Positions 26,577 through 34,833 of a stretch of DNA of 64,000 nucleotides are shown here, piece after piece. The stretch is from Cellulomonas humilata (GTDB lineage: Bacteria > Actinomycetota > Actinomycetes > Actinomycetales > Cellulomonadaceae). The translations under genes were made by a program, and so were the position numbers. Position 1 is the stretch's first letter. Each line of letters starts with the position of its first letter. The stretch covers positions 39,382-103,381 of the forward strand of contig NZ_JABMCI010000053.1 in NCBI RefSeq assembly GCF_013359775.1, read 5' to 3'. Under the pieces are notes generated by a model that ran no database searches, was not told the origin of the DNA, and saw only the letters and a program-made list of their open reading frames with translations.

Positions 26577-27066
26577 ATCGAGATCGACAGATCGAGAACC
26601 GCAGGTGAAGGATCCCTCCAGGGGAGACTGAAACCGCAGGTCAGGTGGACTCTTCGGAGCTCACGTGGACCGGGTGGACGGATGCTCAGGAGAGAGACGA
26701 ACCTCGACGCACGGGGCCTCTCGGGGCTTCGCGCAGGCGACGCAGAACGCCCTTCGGGGAGGTGGCGCCGGCGAGGACAGGCTGTGGATGTCGGGCCGAC
26801 CGGAGAACGGACGACCACATCGTCGTGGCAACACGACGACCCGCGGATGGCGACGCGGGGGTCGTCAAGGCGCCGGTTGGTTGCTCGCAGTCGTCCCGCT
26901 CACGGCGGGCCGCTGGTGTCGGAGCCCCCCGGGGTGACCACACCGGTGGCGAACCGGGCGTCGGGACGTAGCCGCACCGTCAGCGCGGCGTCGGTTCCCG
27001 GTCCGCCGGGGACGGAAGACCTGCGAACACGGTAGGGCCCCTCGGACGCTTACTCCGAGGGGCCCT
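26577..27066 (+). ncRNA. Probable structured non-coding RNA (Ms1/6S-like?)
   Basis: About 490 nt between a good promoter and a terminator-like hairpin. Frames inside it are Arg/Gly-rich, overlapping and unlike any family, so no protein gene is supported. Structure is extensive. CGCAGGTC (26635-26642) can pair perfectly with GACCTGCG (27018-27025), closing most of the molecule. GACGACCCGCG (26835-26845) pairs with 26854-26866 apart from two bulged G residues. CCCGC (26895-26899) pairs with GCGGG (26905-26909). It lacks RNase P, tmRNA and SRP hallmarks. By memory, the Streptomyces 6S-like/Ms1 RNA gene lies about ten genes from nth-crp; here nth-crp is 12-13 kb away, which is suggestive only. 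The RNA class is unproven. Confidence 0.45.
27034..27066 (+). terminator. Hairpin, second copy, likely 3' end of the ncRNA
   Basis: A 13-bp stem (27034-27046 with 27054-27066) and loop CGCTTAC, nearly identical to 26344-26376 with one compensatory pair change. About 14 bases preceding each copy are also similar (GCG-ACACGG type), so the duplicated block is longer than the hairpin. It most simply serves as the RNA terminator. Confidence 0.6.
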
Positions 27067-27256
27067 CTCCGTGTGACACGACCGACCGTTCGTGGTGCCG
27101 GCCGCCCTCGAACCTCCCTCGTTCGAGTGGAGTGCGGTCGCAGACCCAGCGCACCGAGCCCGATCCTGGTTCGGTGTGGACCGCCGGACCGCACGCGAGG
27201 GTCGGTGGCGAGTCGAGATCGCGACGGCCGCGGCGCTGCGGCCAGGAGGGCATGCC

Positions 27257-27895
27257 GTGACGACCACCTCTGCCGACCTGTTCCCGCCGGACCAGCACTC
27301 GAACCCCCGGTGGGTCGCCCGCTGCATCGGGCTGCTCGTGCTGTGGGCTGTGTGGACCTTCGCGATCGCCGCCGTGCTGCTGCTCACCGGGACGGCGGGC
27401 AAGCCGTCCGACTGGGTGGTGGCCGTCGTCGCGATGCTGAGCGCGCTCGCCCCGACGTGGCTCGTCGTCCGGGCGGCGCGCCGACGGTGGACGCTCATGG
27501 CGGGTTCGGCCGTAGTCCTGCTCGCCCTCGGGCTGGCGCTCGGCACGCTCGGCGGTCCGAGCCTGGCCCGCATGACGAGCGTCGGGGCATCCCTCCCGGT
27601 GGCGACCGGTGCGCAGCTGATGACCACGTCGAGCGTCGAGAACGCGCTGTGCATGCAGGAGTGCTCGCGCGTGGTCCACCTGTACGCCGTGCCGGACCCC
27701 GGTGCGGCCCAGGCGGAGGTGGGCGTGGGCCTCGTGGCGGACGGGTGGCGCGCGGAGAACGCGGGCGGGTTCTGCCGCGACGGCTTCGGGGTGGCGTTCG
27801 TCGACGGCGCCGACAGCGCGGTCGTCGACCCGCCCGCGGCGCCGACCGGCCTCGAGCTGCTGAGCATCGTGATCACCGACTGCGGGCACATCTAG
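27257..27895 (+). CDS. Membrane protein of unknown family
   Basis: A 212-aa protein. It has a short hydrophilic N-terminus, three hydrophobic helices (about 20-42, 53-72 and 80-98) and then an outward-facing domain of about 110 residues with four cysteines (CMQEC, FCRD, TDCGHI) that could form disulfides. No family is recognised. The GTG at 27257 is supported by an AGGAGGG site 6-7 nt upstream; frames extending further upstream lack one. It converges on dtd, whose stop is 4 bp away, and is preceded by the ncRNA terminator. Confidence 0.75.
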   Translation: MTTTSADLFPPDQHSNPRWVARCIGLLVLWAVWTFAIAAVLLLTGTAGKPSDWVVAVVAMLSALAPTWLVVRAARRRWTLMAGSAVVLLALGLALGTLGGPSLARMTSVGASLPVATGAQLMTTSSVENALCMQECSRVVHLYAVPDPGAAQAEVGVGLVADGWRAENAGGFCRDGFGVAFVDGADSAVVDPPAAPTGLELLSIVITDCGHI

Positions 27896-27899
27896 CGCG

Positions 27900-28337
27900 T
27901 CAGGCGTCGGGCACGGACTCCAGCAGGATCGTCACCGGTCCGTCGTTGACCAGCTCGACCGCCATGTCCGCGCCGAACACCCCGGTGGCCACCTCGAGCC
28001 CGCGGGCGCGCAGCGCGTCGACGACGGCCTCGACCAGCGGCTGCGCCACCGGCCCGGGTGCGGCCGCGTTCCAGGTGGGGCGACGGCCCTTGCGGGTGTC
28101 GGCGTAGAGCGTGAACTGGCTGACGACGAGCACCGGGGCGCCCACGTCGACCGCGCACTGCTCGTCGCGCAGGATGCGCAGCTCGGCGATCTTGCGCGCG
28201 ATCAGCTCCACCTGCGCCGGGCCGTCGCCGGGCGTGACCCCCACCAGCGCCACCAGCCCGGGCCGGTCGATCGCCCCGACGACGCTCCCGTCGACGGTCA
28301 CCGACGCGCGCGCGACGCGCTGGACGACCGCCCTCAT
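27900..28337 (-). CDS. dtd: D-aminoacyl-tRNA deacylase
   Basis: A 145-aa DTD enzyme that hydrolyses D-amino acids (and glycine mischarged on tRNA-Ala) from tRNAs. Full family length and both active-site signatures are present: SQFTLYAD (residues about 76-83, catalytic Ser-Gln region) and the Gly-cisPro motif NDGPVT (about 133). The N-terminus [17 protein letters not shown] is canonical. Its ATG overlaps the stop of the upstream asparaginase gene (ATGA), so the two are translationally coupled. Confidence 0.96.
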   Translation of the reverse strand: MRAVVQRVARASVTVDGSVVGAIDRPGLVALVGVTPGDGPAQVELIARKIAELRILRDEQCAVDVGAPVLVVSQFTLYADTRKGRRPTWNAAAPGPVAQPLVEAVVDALRARGLEVATGVFGADMAVELVNDGPVTILLESVPDA

Positions 28338-29296
28338 GCGCCGAAGGTCACGACGACCTCACCCACGGGTGCTCCGTGCCCGAGCACGGGGGTCAGCCCG
28401 ACCGGCTCGACGAGCCCGGGGTCCACCCCGGCCACGACGAGCGCCGCCGCCAGGACCGCGGGCCGCGGCCGCGAGGATCCGTCGACGATCTTCACCGCCA
28501 CGGCCCCGCCGTCCGGCAAGCCCGCCGCGTACACGCCGTCGGCCCCGTCCTTGGCCACCAGCCCGGGGACGGCCTCCATGAACCGGGTGGCGTCCCTGCC
28601 GGTCCCGGCGACGTGCCAGGGGTGCCCGGACATCGCCCTGCCCACGCGTGCCTCGAGCCCGTCGCCCGACGCCAGCCGTCCGAACGACCGGGCCAGCCCG
28701 CGCAGCGTGGTGGAGAACAGCGGGGCGCCGCAGCCGTCGACCGTCACCCGCTCGACGGGTACCCCGGTCAGCTCCCCGATCACGTCCCGGGTGACTCGCT
28801 GGAGTGGGTGCTCGGGGTCGAGGTAGTCCTCCGTGGACCAGCCGGCCGCGACGCAGGTGGCCAGCATCCCGGCGTGCTTGCCCGAGCAGTTCTGCGTGAG
28901 CGGCTCGGTGCCGTGCCCGTCCGCGCGCCACTGCCACGCGGAGTCGGCGTCGAGCGGCCAGTCGGGGGTGTTCCGCAGGTCGTCAGGCCCCAGGCCGGCG
29001 CCGGCGAGCAGCTCCCGCACGACGTCCAGGTGCCCCCGCTCGGCGTTGTGGCTGGCGCACACGAGCGCGAGCGCGGTGCCGTCGACGTCCAGGCCCGCGC
29101 GGAGCATCGCGACCGCCTGGAGCGGCTTGAGCGACGACCGGGCCCAGAGGGTCGCGTCGGGGTCGCCGAGCACCAGGCGCTCGGACCCGTCGGGCGCGAG
29201 CACCAGCACGTGCCCGGCATGCACGGACTCGACGAGTCCCCCGCGCAGCACCCGCGCCAGCGGGACCGCGTCCGTGCCGATGTCGGGCACGCTCAC
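28334..29296 (-). CDS. Asparaginase of the PF06089 (Rhizobium AnsA-type) family
   Basis: A 320-aa protein of the asparaginase II/ReAV family, which hydrolyses asparagine to aspartate and ammonia but is unrelated to classical EcAII enzymes. Family blocks visible are [18 protein letters not shown] (Ser-Ser-Leu-Lys active-site segment, about 49), [14 protein letters not shown] (about 77), [13 protein letters not shown] (about 132) and [13 protein letters not shown] (about 189). The Cys/Lys/Ser set expected for zinc binding and catalysis is therefore present. The GTG at 29296 overlaps the stop of the DUF2516 gene upstream, and its own stop overlaps the dtd start. Confidence 0.9.
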   Translation of the reverse strand: MSVPDIGTDAVPLARVLRGGLVESVHAGHVLVLAPDGSERLVLGDPDATLWARSSLKPLQAVAMLRAGLDVDGTALALVCASHNAERGHLDVVRELLAGAGLGPDDLRNTPDWPLDADSAWQWRADGHGTEPLTQNCSGKHAGMLATCVAAGWSTEDYLDPEHPLQRVTRDVIGELTGVPVERVTVDGCGAPLFSTTLRGLARSFGRLASGDGLEARVGRAMSGHPWHVAGTGRDATRFMEAVPGLVAKDGADGVYAAGLPDGGAVAVKIVDGSSRPRPAVLAAALVVAGVDPGLVEPVGLTPVLGHGAPVGEVVVTFGA

Positions 29297-29631
29297 CAGC
29301 CGCCGGACGGACCGCTCGGGCCTCGGGGCCCACGGCGGCGCGAGTACGGCTGCACGGCGGGCTTGACGTCCACGAGGTAGACGATGGCGCCCACCGCGGC
29401 GAGCAGGGCCAGGAACGACGGCAGGTGCGGCACGCCGGGGATCGGGATCACGCTGAACGACACGGCCGTGGCGACGCCGACGATCGCGCCCCAGAACCCC
29501 TTGGTCCGCTTGCCCGCCTGCGGGAACGCGCTCGCGGGCCGCCCGAGCAGGTCGACGAGCGCCCACAGGCTCAGCCCGAAGATGGCGATGTAGAAGACGA
29601 CGAAGATGACGACCTGCGCGCTGGCGATCAC
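29293..29631 (-). CDS. DUF2516 family membrane protein
   Basis: A 112-aa membrane protein of an actinobacterial family of unknown function. The N-terminal helix (VVIFVVFYIAIFGLSLWALVDLL) is followed by a lysine-rich loop, KRTKGFWGA, then two more helices and a proline/glycine-rich C-terminus. The motif SAFPQAGKRTKGFW is diagnostic. It heads a compact unit with the asparaginase and dtd through GTGA and ATGA overlaps. Confidence 0.88.
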   Translation of the reverse strand: MIASAQVVIFVVFYIAIFGLSLWALVDLLGRPASAFPQAGKRTKGFWGAIVGVATAVSFSVIPIPGVPHLPSFLALLAAVGAIVYLVDVKPAVQPYSRRRGPRGPSGPSGGW

Positions 29632-29650
29632 GGGGTGAGCCTACGAGACG

Positions 29651-30070
29651 TCACGGCACGACGAGCAGCCCCTCGGCCCGCGCCGCCGCGGCGAGGTGCT
29701 CGTCCCAGGCCGCGACCACCAGGTCCGGCGACCGCAGCTCGAGCGCCGAGGCGAGGTGCAGGGCGTCGGCGGCACGCAACGGGTGCCGGCCGACCAGCGC
29801 GGCGGCCGTCGCGGTCACGACGTCCCGCAGCTCGAGCACGTGCAGCGCGGGCCACAGCCGCTCCCACGCGGCCAGCGCGTGCGCGGCGGCCTCGCCGTCC
29901 AGGCGTCCGGCGCGCCGCCCGCCCGCGAGCACCGCCCGCACCTCGGCGTCCGCCAGCCGGGACGTGACCACCAGGTCGGCGCCGTCCCACAGCGCCGCGA
30001 CGAGGGCGGACCCGGGCTCGGCGACGCAGAGCTTCACCAGCGCGCTGGTGTCCAGGTAGACGATCGCCAT
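29651..30070 (-). CDS. PIN-domain toxin, VapC-like
   Basis: A 139-aa PIN-domain ribonuclease. Four acidic positions of the family can be seen: IVYLDTSALVKL (Asp at residue 6), the glutamate in ADAEVRAVL (about 41), LRAADALHLASA (Asp about 98) and VVAAWDEHL (Asp about 119). Such toxins cut tRNA or rRNA when freed from antitoxin. It begins 1 bp after the antitoxin stop, the classic VapBC layout. An upstream frame extension is rejected because it would overlap the antitoxin. Confidence 0.9.
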   Translation of the reverse strand: MAIVYLDTSALVKLCVAEPGSALVAALWDGADLVVTSRLADAEVRAVLAGGRRAGRLDGEAAAHALAAWERLWPALHVLELRDVVTATAAALVGRHPLRAADALHLASALELRSPDLVVAAWDEHLAAAARAEGLLVVP

Positions 30071-30071
30071 C

Positions 30072-30335
30072 TCAGCGGCGCAGCCGGCGGACCAGGTCCG
30101 AGACCCCGCCCTTGGCGGCGGACCGGTCACCGGCGCGGGCGGCGGGCCGCGGCGTCGACGCCGGTGCGGTCAGCAGGCCGTCGCGCTCGAGCCGGCTCAG
30201 CAGGTCCGCCGACTCGATGCCGCTGAGCCGGGCCACGGGGATCCCGCGCTCGGTGATCACCACGTCCTCCCCGGCGCGCGCGGCCTCGATCCACTGCCTG
30301 AGCTCTGCGCGCAGCGCGCTGACCGGGACGTCCAC
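30072..30335 (-). CDS. Antitoxin of the Phd/YefM (VapB-type) family
   Basis: An 87-aa antitoxin. The N-terminal half matches the Phd/YefM DNA-binding fold (VSALRAELRQWIEAARAGEDVVITERGIPVARL), and the Ala/Arg-rich C-terminal half would bind and block the PIN toxin encoded immediately downstream. Such pairs repress their own promoter; no clear operator is visible in the short 33-bp gap to the FUSC gene upstream. Confidence 0.88.
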   Translation of the reverse strand: MDVPVSALRAELRQWIEAARAGEDVVITERGIPVARLSGIESADLLSRLERDGLLTAPASTPRPAARAGDRSAAKGGVSDLVRRLRR

Positions 30336-30368
30336 GCAGCGACCGTACCGAACCGGGACGTCGGTCGG

Positions 30369-31469
30369 TCACATCTCCGGGAGGGAGTCTCGGGCGGCCT
30401 GCGGATCGACACCGGCCGCCTCCAGCAGGTCGACCACCAACGAGCGGTGCAGCAGGACGAGGCTCTGCACCTGCCAGTCGCTGGCGGCCAGCCGGAACGG
30501 GTCGAGCGAACGGGAGACCGCGAGCAGCTGCGCTCGCGCCCGCTCCGGGTCCCGGCCGGACCCGAGTGCCGCGGCGAGCTCGTCCGTGGCGCGCGCGGTG
30601 TCCTCCACCTGCGCGGCGATCGTCGTCAGGTCGTGGCTCTGCGCGTCCACCGTCGACCGCGACCGGCGGGCCAGGACGCGGGCGTTGCGCATGGCGCGGT
30701 CGATGAGCACGGCGTTGCCGCCGAGGCCGGCCAGCTCCGCGCGGTACTTGCGGAGGGTCGGGGACACCCGGGCCAGCTCGCCCGCGCTGGTGGCGGTCTC
30801 GGACCACTCGTCGAGGGCCGGCTGCGACGCCCGCCCGCGCACCAGCGCGTCCTGGACGTCGGCCGTCGACCCGGTCCGCAGCCCGCTGGCCAGGAGGCGG
30901 AGCACGGCGGCCAGGTCCTCCACCGCGGCGCGGGCCAGCACCCTGAGGTGCCGCCGCGGGTCGCGCGGGGTGAGCAGCGCGACCGCGAGCGCGACCGCAC
31001 CCCCGATCGCCGCGTCGATCCACCGGCCGAGGGGTCCACCGGTCGCGCCGATCGCCGGCAGGCCGACGATGACCAGCGCCTGCACGCCCGCCTGCGTGGT
31101 GAGCATCCCGCCACGGTCGAGGAACCGGGCCAGGATCGCCGCGACGAAGAGCACCACCGCGACCTGCCACGGACCGTTGCCGATGAGATGCACCAGCAGG
31201 TCCCCGAGGCCGACGCCGATCGCCACCCCGACCGCCAGCTCCGCCACCCGTCGCACGGACCGGTCGGTGGTGAACCCGAGCGCGATCCAGGCGCTGACCG
31301 GTGCGAAGAACGGGTACGGGTGGCCCACGGCGTACTTGGCGATCGCGAACGAGATCGCCGCGGCCACCGACGCCTGGAGGATCGGGAACCAGGCCGCGCG
31401 GACGCGGGACGACCCCTGCCGGACCCGCGCCCGGACGACCACCCGGGCTCGCGAGTCGGTGCCCGTCAC
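30369..31469 (-). CDS. FUSC family (aromatic acid exporter-like) membrane protein
   Basis: A 366-aa inner-membrane protein of the FUSC/YccS-like superfamily. It has an N-terminal block of about six helices (starting ILQASVAAAISFAIAKYAVGHPYPFFAPVSAWIALG, with the typical FFAP motif near 54) and a long cytoplasmic alpha-helical region (about 185-366) rich in heptad-like leucines. Relatives export aromatic carboxylates; the function here is unknown. It stands between the antitoxin and the YgfZ gene on the same strand with short gaps. Confidence 0.88.
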   Translation of the reverse strand: MTGTDSRARVVVRARVRQGSSRVRAAWFPILQASVAAAISFAIAKYAVGHPYPFFAPVSAWIALGFTTDRSVRRVAELAVGVAIGVGLGDLLVHLIGNGPWQVAVVLFVAAILARFLDRGGMLTTQAGVQALVIVGLPAIGATGGPLGRWIDAAIGGAVALAVALLTPRDPRRHLRVLARAAVEDLAAVLRLLASGLRTGSTADVQDALVRGRASQPALDEWSETATSAGELARVSPTLRKYRAELAGLGGNAVLIDRAMRNARVLARRSRSTVDAQSHDLTTIAAQVEDTARATDELAAALGSGRDPERARAQLLAVSRSLDPFRLAASDWQVQSLVLLHRSLVVDLLEAAGVDPQAARDSLPEM

Positions 31470-31476
31470 CAGGCCC

Positions 31477-32664
31477 TCACAGCATCGGGTGCTGCCCCAG
31501 GCCGCGGGTCAGGGGTCCGCGGGCGGCCGGCCGGTCCACGGAGACCCCGTCGCCGGGCACGATCTGCTCCTGCCCTGCGGCGACCGCGCCGGCCTCGCTG
31601 TCGACCACCAGCTCGGTGTCCGACGGCACCGACCGCTTGACCACGGCCAGCGCGACCGGACCGAGCTCGTGGTGCCGCGCGACGGTGGTCACCTGACCGA
31701 CCACCCGTCCGGGCTCCTGCGAGCTGTCCGTCTTCACCACGTCGTGCACCGCGGCACCGGGCTCGGGCAGCAGGTGCCCGGACCCGTCGAGGTGCAGCAT
31801 CACCAGGCGGCGCGGCGGCCGGCCGAGGTTGTGCACGCGCGCGACCGTCTCCTGCCCGCGGTAGCAGCCCTTGGTCAGGTGCACGGCGGTGCGCAGCCAG
31901 TCGAGCTCGTGCGGGATGGTCCGGTGGTCGACCTCGTGGGACGCGCGCGGGCGCCACGCCTCGACACGGGCAGCCTCGCTGGCCCACGTGCCGACGAGCG
32001 GCCAGCCGGCGGCCTCCCGGGCGCGCACCTCCTCGACCAGCCGGTCGCGCGGCACCAGCACGAGCCGCCAGTCGCGGTCCGCGCCGGGGTGCTCGTCGTC
32101 AGCCGGCCCGTACCGCGTGCCGCCGACGCCGGTGGTCGGCCACGGGTCGCGCCAGGTGATCGGCTCGTCCGCGGTGCCCTCCGCGTCGACGGGCTCGCCG
32201 ATGGCCGCCCAGTCGTCGGTGACGTCCGCGATCTCGACCCGGAGCATGAACTTCATCCGGTTCAGCCAGGCAGCCAGCGCGATCGGCGTCTCGGTGAGCA
32301 GCCAGGTGGTCACGCCGTCGTCGACGACGCCCGCCGCGTGCTCGACGTGCCCCTGCGGGCTGAGCACCAGCAGCTCCGTCGACGTGCGGGGGGCCAGCGC
32401 GGTCAGCTCCTGCGACGTGATCGAGTTCAGCCAGGTCAGCCGGTCCGGGCCGGTGACGGTGACGACGCCCAGGTACGACTGGTCGACCACCGCGCCGCCG
32501 CGGGACAGGGCGCGCTGCTCGGCCGTCGGGTCGCCGTAGTGCCACGCCACGCCGTCGTCGGGACCCGCGGCCCGGACCGCACCCCGCCGGGCCAGCAGGG
32601 GGCTGCTGTGCCGCGGGGGCTCGCCGTGCGATGCCGGGGTCTCTACGGGTGCGTCGGTGGTCAT
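31477..32664 (-). CDS. ygfZ: YgfZ/GcvT-domain folate-binding protein
   Basis: A 395-aa YgfZ-type protein, a tetrahydrofolate-binding relative of aminomethyltransferase that assists Fe-S cluster repair and assembly. The defining motif KGCYRGQE, with its conserved cysteine, is present near residue 267. An N-terminal GcvT-like barrel begins VVDQSYLGVVTVTGPDRLTWLNSI. It is longer than E. coli YgfZ, as is usual in actinobacteria. Its ATG overlaps the stop of the nitrobindin-like gene (TGATG), a pairing that is often conserved in actinobacteria. Confidence 0.93.
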   Translation of the reverse strand: MTTDAPVETPASHGEPPRHSSPLLARRGAVRAAGPDDGVAWHYGDPTAEQRALSRGGAVVDQSYLGVVTVTGPDRLTWLNSITSQELTALAPRTSTELLVLSPQGHVEHAAGVVDDGVTTWLLTETPIALAAWLNRMKFMLRVEIADVTDDWAAIGEPVDAEGTADEPITWRDPWPTTGVGGTRYGPADDEHPGADRDWRLVLVPRDRLVEEVRAREAAGWPLVGTWASEAARVEAWRPRASHEVDHRTIPHELDWLRTAVHLTKGCYRGQETVARVHNLGRPPRRLVMLHLDGSGHLLPEPGAAVHDVVKTDSSQEPGRVVGQVTTVARHHELGPVALAVVKRSVPSDTELVVDSEAGAVAAGQEQIVPGDGVSVDRPAARGPLTRGLGQHPML

Positions 32665-33257
32665 CAGGCCTCGTCGTCGGTGAAGGCCTCGACGCGCGCG
32701 AGGCGGCCCGAGGCGTAGGACTGCATGGGATGCCCGAACGCGGCGAGGTCGTGCGCCCACATGAGCTCGCCGTTCACCAGGCCGTAGAGGCGCTTGCCGG
32801 CGCTGACCTCGGCGCCGCTGGCCGCGCGGACGATCGCGTCGCTGACCAGGTCGATCCGACCCTTGCCGACCGCCCCGATGTACAGGGCGACGTGGCCCGA
32901 CGGGTCCGCGACCAGCAGCTCGACCGGGTGCTGGTCTGCGGTGAGGCCCCAGTCCGTGGGCCGCTCGGGCGGGATGCGCCAGTAGCCCGACTCGGTCTGC
33001 CAGACGGGGGCGGGCGGCTCGTCTGGCACATCTCCGGCGAGCGCGGCGGGATCGGATGGCGCGACGACCAGCCGGATGGTCGACGTGTACGACAGGTACG
33101 GTCCGCCGTCGCTGGCGATGACGATCTCCTGCGTGAACGTCGCCTCGTCGATGCCGGGATAGTCGACGACCCCCTCACCGCGCCAGGTGCCGAGCAGCCA
33201 GGCCAGCGGGTAGACCTCAGGAGCGAGGCCCTCGGGGTCGGGCAGCACGAACGGCAC
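32664..33257 (-). CDS. Nitrobindin-like heme-binding beta-barrel protein
   Basis: A 197-aa beta-barrel of the THAP4/nitrobindin group, often annotated FABP-like in actinobacteria. The opening signature PLAWLLGTWRGEG (GxWxGxG) lies at about 17-29, and a GYWRIPPERPTD strand follows. The usual proximal-histidine region near the C-terminus is represented by AFGHPMQSYASGRL. Relatives bind ferric heme and react with nitric oxide or peroxynitrite. The GTG start has a GGGAGGA site 5 nt upstream. It is coupled to ygfZ downstream, which fits a shared link to iron and redox maintenance. Confidence 0.85.
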   Translation of the reverse strand: MPFVLPDPEGLAPEVYPLAWLLGTWRGEGVVDYPGIDEATFTQEIVIASDGGPYLSYTSTIRLVVAPSDPAALAGDVPDEPPAPVWQTESGYWRIPPERPTDWGLTADQHPVELLVADPSGHVALYIGAVGKGRIDLVSDAIVRAASGAEVSAGKRLYGLVNGELMWAHDLAAFGHPMQSYASGRLARVEAFTDDEA

Positions 33258-33286
33258 AGCGGTCCTCCCGGTCGATCACGGCGACG

Positions 33287-33394
33287 TCAGCGCTGGCCCT
33301 TGTAGAGCCGGTAGACGACGAAGCAGGCGAACCAGCCGATCACCAGCGTGGCGGCGACCAGCAGGCCGATGAAGACTCCCTCGAGCGCAGTCAT
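33287..33394 (-). CDS. Very small single-helix membrane protein
   Basis: A 35-codon frame encoding a peptide that starts MTALEGVFIGLLVAATLVIG, continues through one hydrophobic helix with an internal Cys, and ends in a basic VYRLYKGQR tail. The composition, short acidic N-terminus and positive inside end look like a genuine bitopic miniprotein. It lies on the same strand upstream of the nitrobindin-like gene with a 29-bp gap and diverges from the DsrE gene. The ribosome-binding site is weak (ATCGTC... before ATG), so it is tentative. Confidence 0.5.
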   Translation of the reverse strand: MTALEGVFIGLLVAATLVIGWFACFVVYRLYKGQR

Positions 33395-33434
33395 GTCGAC
33401 GATCCTAACGAGAGCGCACCCCTAACCTGTTCCG

Positions 33435-33806
33435 ATGAGTGCTACGCCACGCCCCCTGGTGATCAAGACCACGTCCGGCACCGAGCGCCCGGAGGCCACC
33501 AACCAGGCCTTCACGGTGGCCGCCGCAGCGGTCGCGGCCGGTGCCGACGTCAGCCTCTGGCTCACCGGAGAGTCGGCGTGGTTCGCCCTGCCGGGGCGCG
33601 CGGCCGACCTGGTGCTCGAGCACGCGACCCCGCTGGCCGAGCTGCTGGAGCTGGTGCTCGAGGGCGGCCGCGTGACCGTGTGCACGCAGTGCGCCGCGCG
33701 CCGGGGCATCGGTCCGCAGGACGTGCTGCCCGGCGTCCGGATCGCGGGCGCCGTGGTGTTCGTCGAGGAGTCGCTGGCCGAGCGCGCGCAGGCGCTCGTC
33801 TACTAG
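33435..33806 (+). CDS. DsrE family protein
   Basis: A 123-aa DsrE/DsrF-like fold protein. The N-terminal strand PLVIKTTSGTERPEATNQAFTVA and the following GADVSLWLTGES turn are typical. A CTQC pair of cysteines (about 82-85) sits where sulfur-relay DsrE-like proteins carry their reactive cysteine, and a further segment GVRIAGAVVFVEE completes the sheet. The likely role is handling of sulfur or an interaction partner in redox metabolism. Its stop overlaps that of the convergent DUF4395 gene, and in many actinobacteria these sit together with thioredoxin and sulfurtransferase genes. Confidence 0.87.
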   Translation: MSATPRPLVIKTTSGTERPEATNQAFTVAAAAVAAGADVSLWLTGESAWFALPGRAADLVLEHATPLAELLELVLEGGRVTVCTQCAARRGIGPQDVLPGVRIAGAVVFVEESLAERAQALVY

Positions 33807-34270
33807 GCGGTGCGGCCCGCGCGCAGCCGCAGCCCCAGCAGGTACAGCTCGCAGCCGAGGCACAGACCGAAGACCGCGTTGAGGAAGGCCGCGACGAGCG
33901 CGAACGCGGCGGCGACCGGGACGGCGACGCTCACCCCAGCCAGCCCGAGCACGAGGCCGACGCCGGTGATGATCAGGCCGACCAGCTGCGCGAACGTGGG
34001 CGGGCGCGGGTCCTCGAGCTCGGCCGGCGGTGACAGGCGCGGGCGCACGACCTTCGTGAACACCCGGCCCTGCCAGGTGCGGCCGATGCCGCCGAACGCG
34101 CCGAGCGCGAAGCTGGCGACGATCACCGCGAGGACGGCGTAGGCCGCGGGCGTGGTGCCCAGCAGCAGCACGGCGACGAGCAGGACGAGCGTGACGGCGG
34201 CGCCGAAGCGCGGGCCGCGGGGGTCGATGCCGGCGGGGGCGGACGTGCGGGTGGTGACGGGCGTGGACAT
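33803..34270 (-). CDS. DUF4395 membrane protein
   Basis: A 155-aa membrane protein with four hydrophobic helices and the DUF4395 pattern IDPRGPRFGAAVTLVLL, FGGIGRTWQGRVFTKVVRPRL, PPTFAQLVGLI and FGLCLGCELYLL. The CLGC pair near the end is conserved in the family. In actinobacteria DUF4395 usually lies beside a thioredoxin and a thiosulfate sulfurtransferase, as here with the thioredoxin-like gene upstream, suggesting a role in periplasmic thiol redox. The gap to that gene is 84 bp. Confidence 0.88.
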   Translation of the reverse strand: MSTPVTTRTSAPAGIDPRGPRFGAAVTLVLLVAVLLLGTTPAAYAVLAVIVASFALGAFGGIGRTWQGRVFTKVVRPRLSPPAELEDPRPPTFAQLVGLIITGVGLVLGLAGVSVAVPVAAAFALVAAFLNAVFGLCLGCELYLLGLRLRAGRTA

Positions 34271-34354
34271 GGCAGCTCCTGGGGACCGTGCGAGGGGGTG
34301 GGGTCCATCGGCCGGGGCCGCGGCACCCGGCGGCTCACCCCGCAGGGCGCAGCG

Positions 34355-34831
34355 TCAGGCGGCCGGGACCCCGCCCGGACACGAGGCCTCGAGCGCGGCG
34401 AGCGCGTGGCGACGGTCCGTGGCACCGGACATGCGGCCGACCACGACGCCGTGGGCGTCGAGCAGGAGCGTGGTCGGGGTGCGCATGATGCCGAAGCGTC
34501 GCACGAGATCGAGGTGCTCGACCACGTCCATCTCGACGTGTGAGAGGCCCTCGTGCTCGGACACCACCTGCGCGAGCACCGCGTGGGTGCGCCGGCAGGG
34601 TGCGCAGACCTCGCTGGAGAACTGCACGAACGTCGCCCGGGCGCCGAACGGGGCACCCAGCTCGGCGGCGGTCAGGCGCGAGTCGTCGGCGACGTCCGCA
34701 GGCGCCGAGGCGAGCAGCGCCGGGTCGACCGCGGTGTACCGGCCGTTGCGCGCGCGCCACCACAGGCCGAGCGCGGTGGCCACGGCCAGCAGGGCGACGA
34801 CGAGCACGAGGCGGAGCACGGTGCCCTGCAC
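34355..34831 (-). CDS. Membrane-anchored thioredoxin-like protein
   Basis: A 158-aa protein with an N-terminal membrane anchor (about residues 5-24, VLRLVLVVALLAVATALGLWW) and an extracytoplasmic thioredoxin fold. FVQFSSEVCAPCRRTH gives the CAPC active site (about 80-83), and the cis-proline loop is MRTPTTLLLDAHG. It resembles mycobacterial ThiX (Rv0816c), which is also next to glnR. The likely job is disulfide exchange outside the membrane. It starts with GTG 2 bp after the stop of the preceding membrane-protein gene. Confidence 0.86.
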   Translation of the reverse strand: MQGTVLRLVLVVALLAVATALGLWWRARNGRYTAVDPALLASAPADVADDSRLTAAELGAPFGARATFVQFSSEVCAPCRRTHAVLAQVVSEHEGLSHVEMDVVEHLDLVRRFGIMRTPTTLLLDAHGVVVGRMSGATDRRHALAALEASCPGGVPAA

Positions 34832-34833
34832 GG

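Noticed and set aside
26573..26818. Small minus-strand and plus-strand frames inside the 26.5-27.0 kb gap
   Set aside because: Several overlapping Arg-rich frames of similar length exist in different phases with no ribosome-binding sites or family resemblance.
26577..27066. RNase P RNA, tmRNA or SRP RNA
   Set aside because: None of the universally conserved sequence blocks of these RNAs could be found on either strand.
30127..31170. Long Arg/Gly-rich frame overlapping the FUSC gene
   Set aside because: Out-of-frame shadow of the FUSC coding sequence on the same strand; no motif or start signal.
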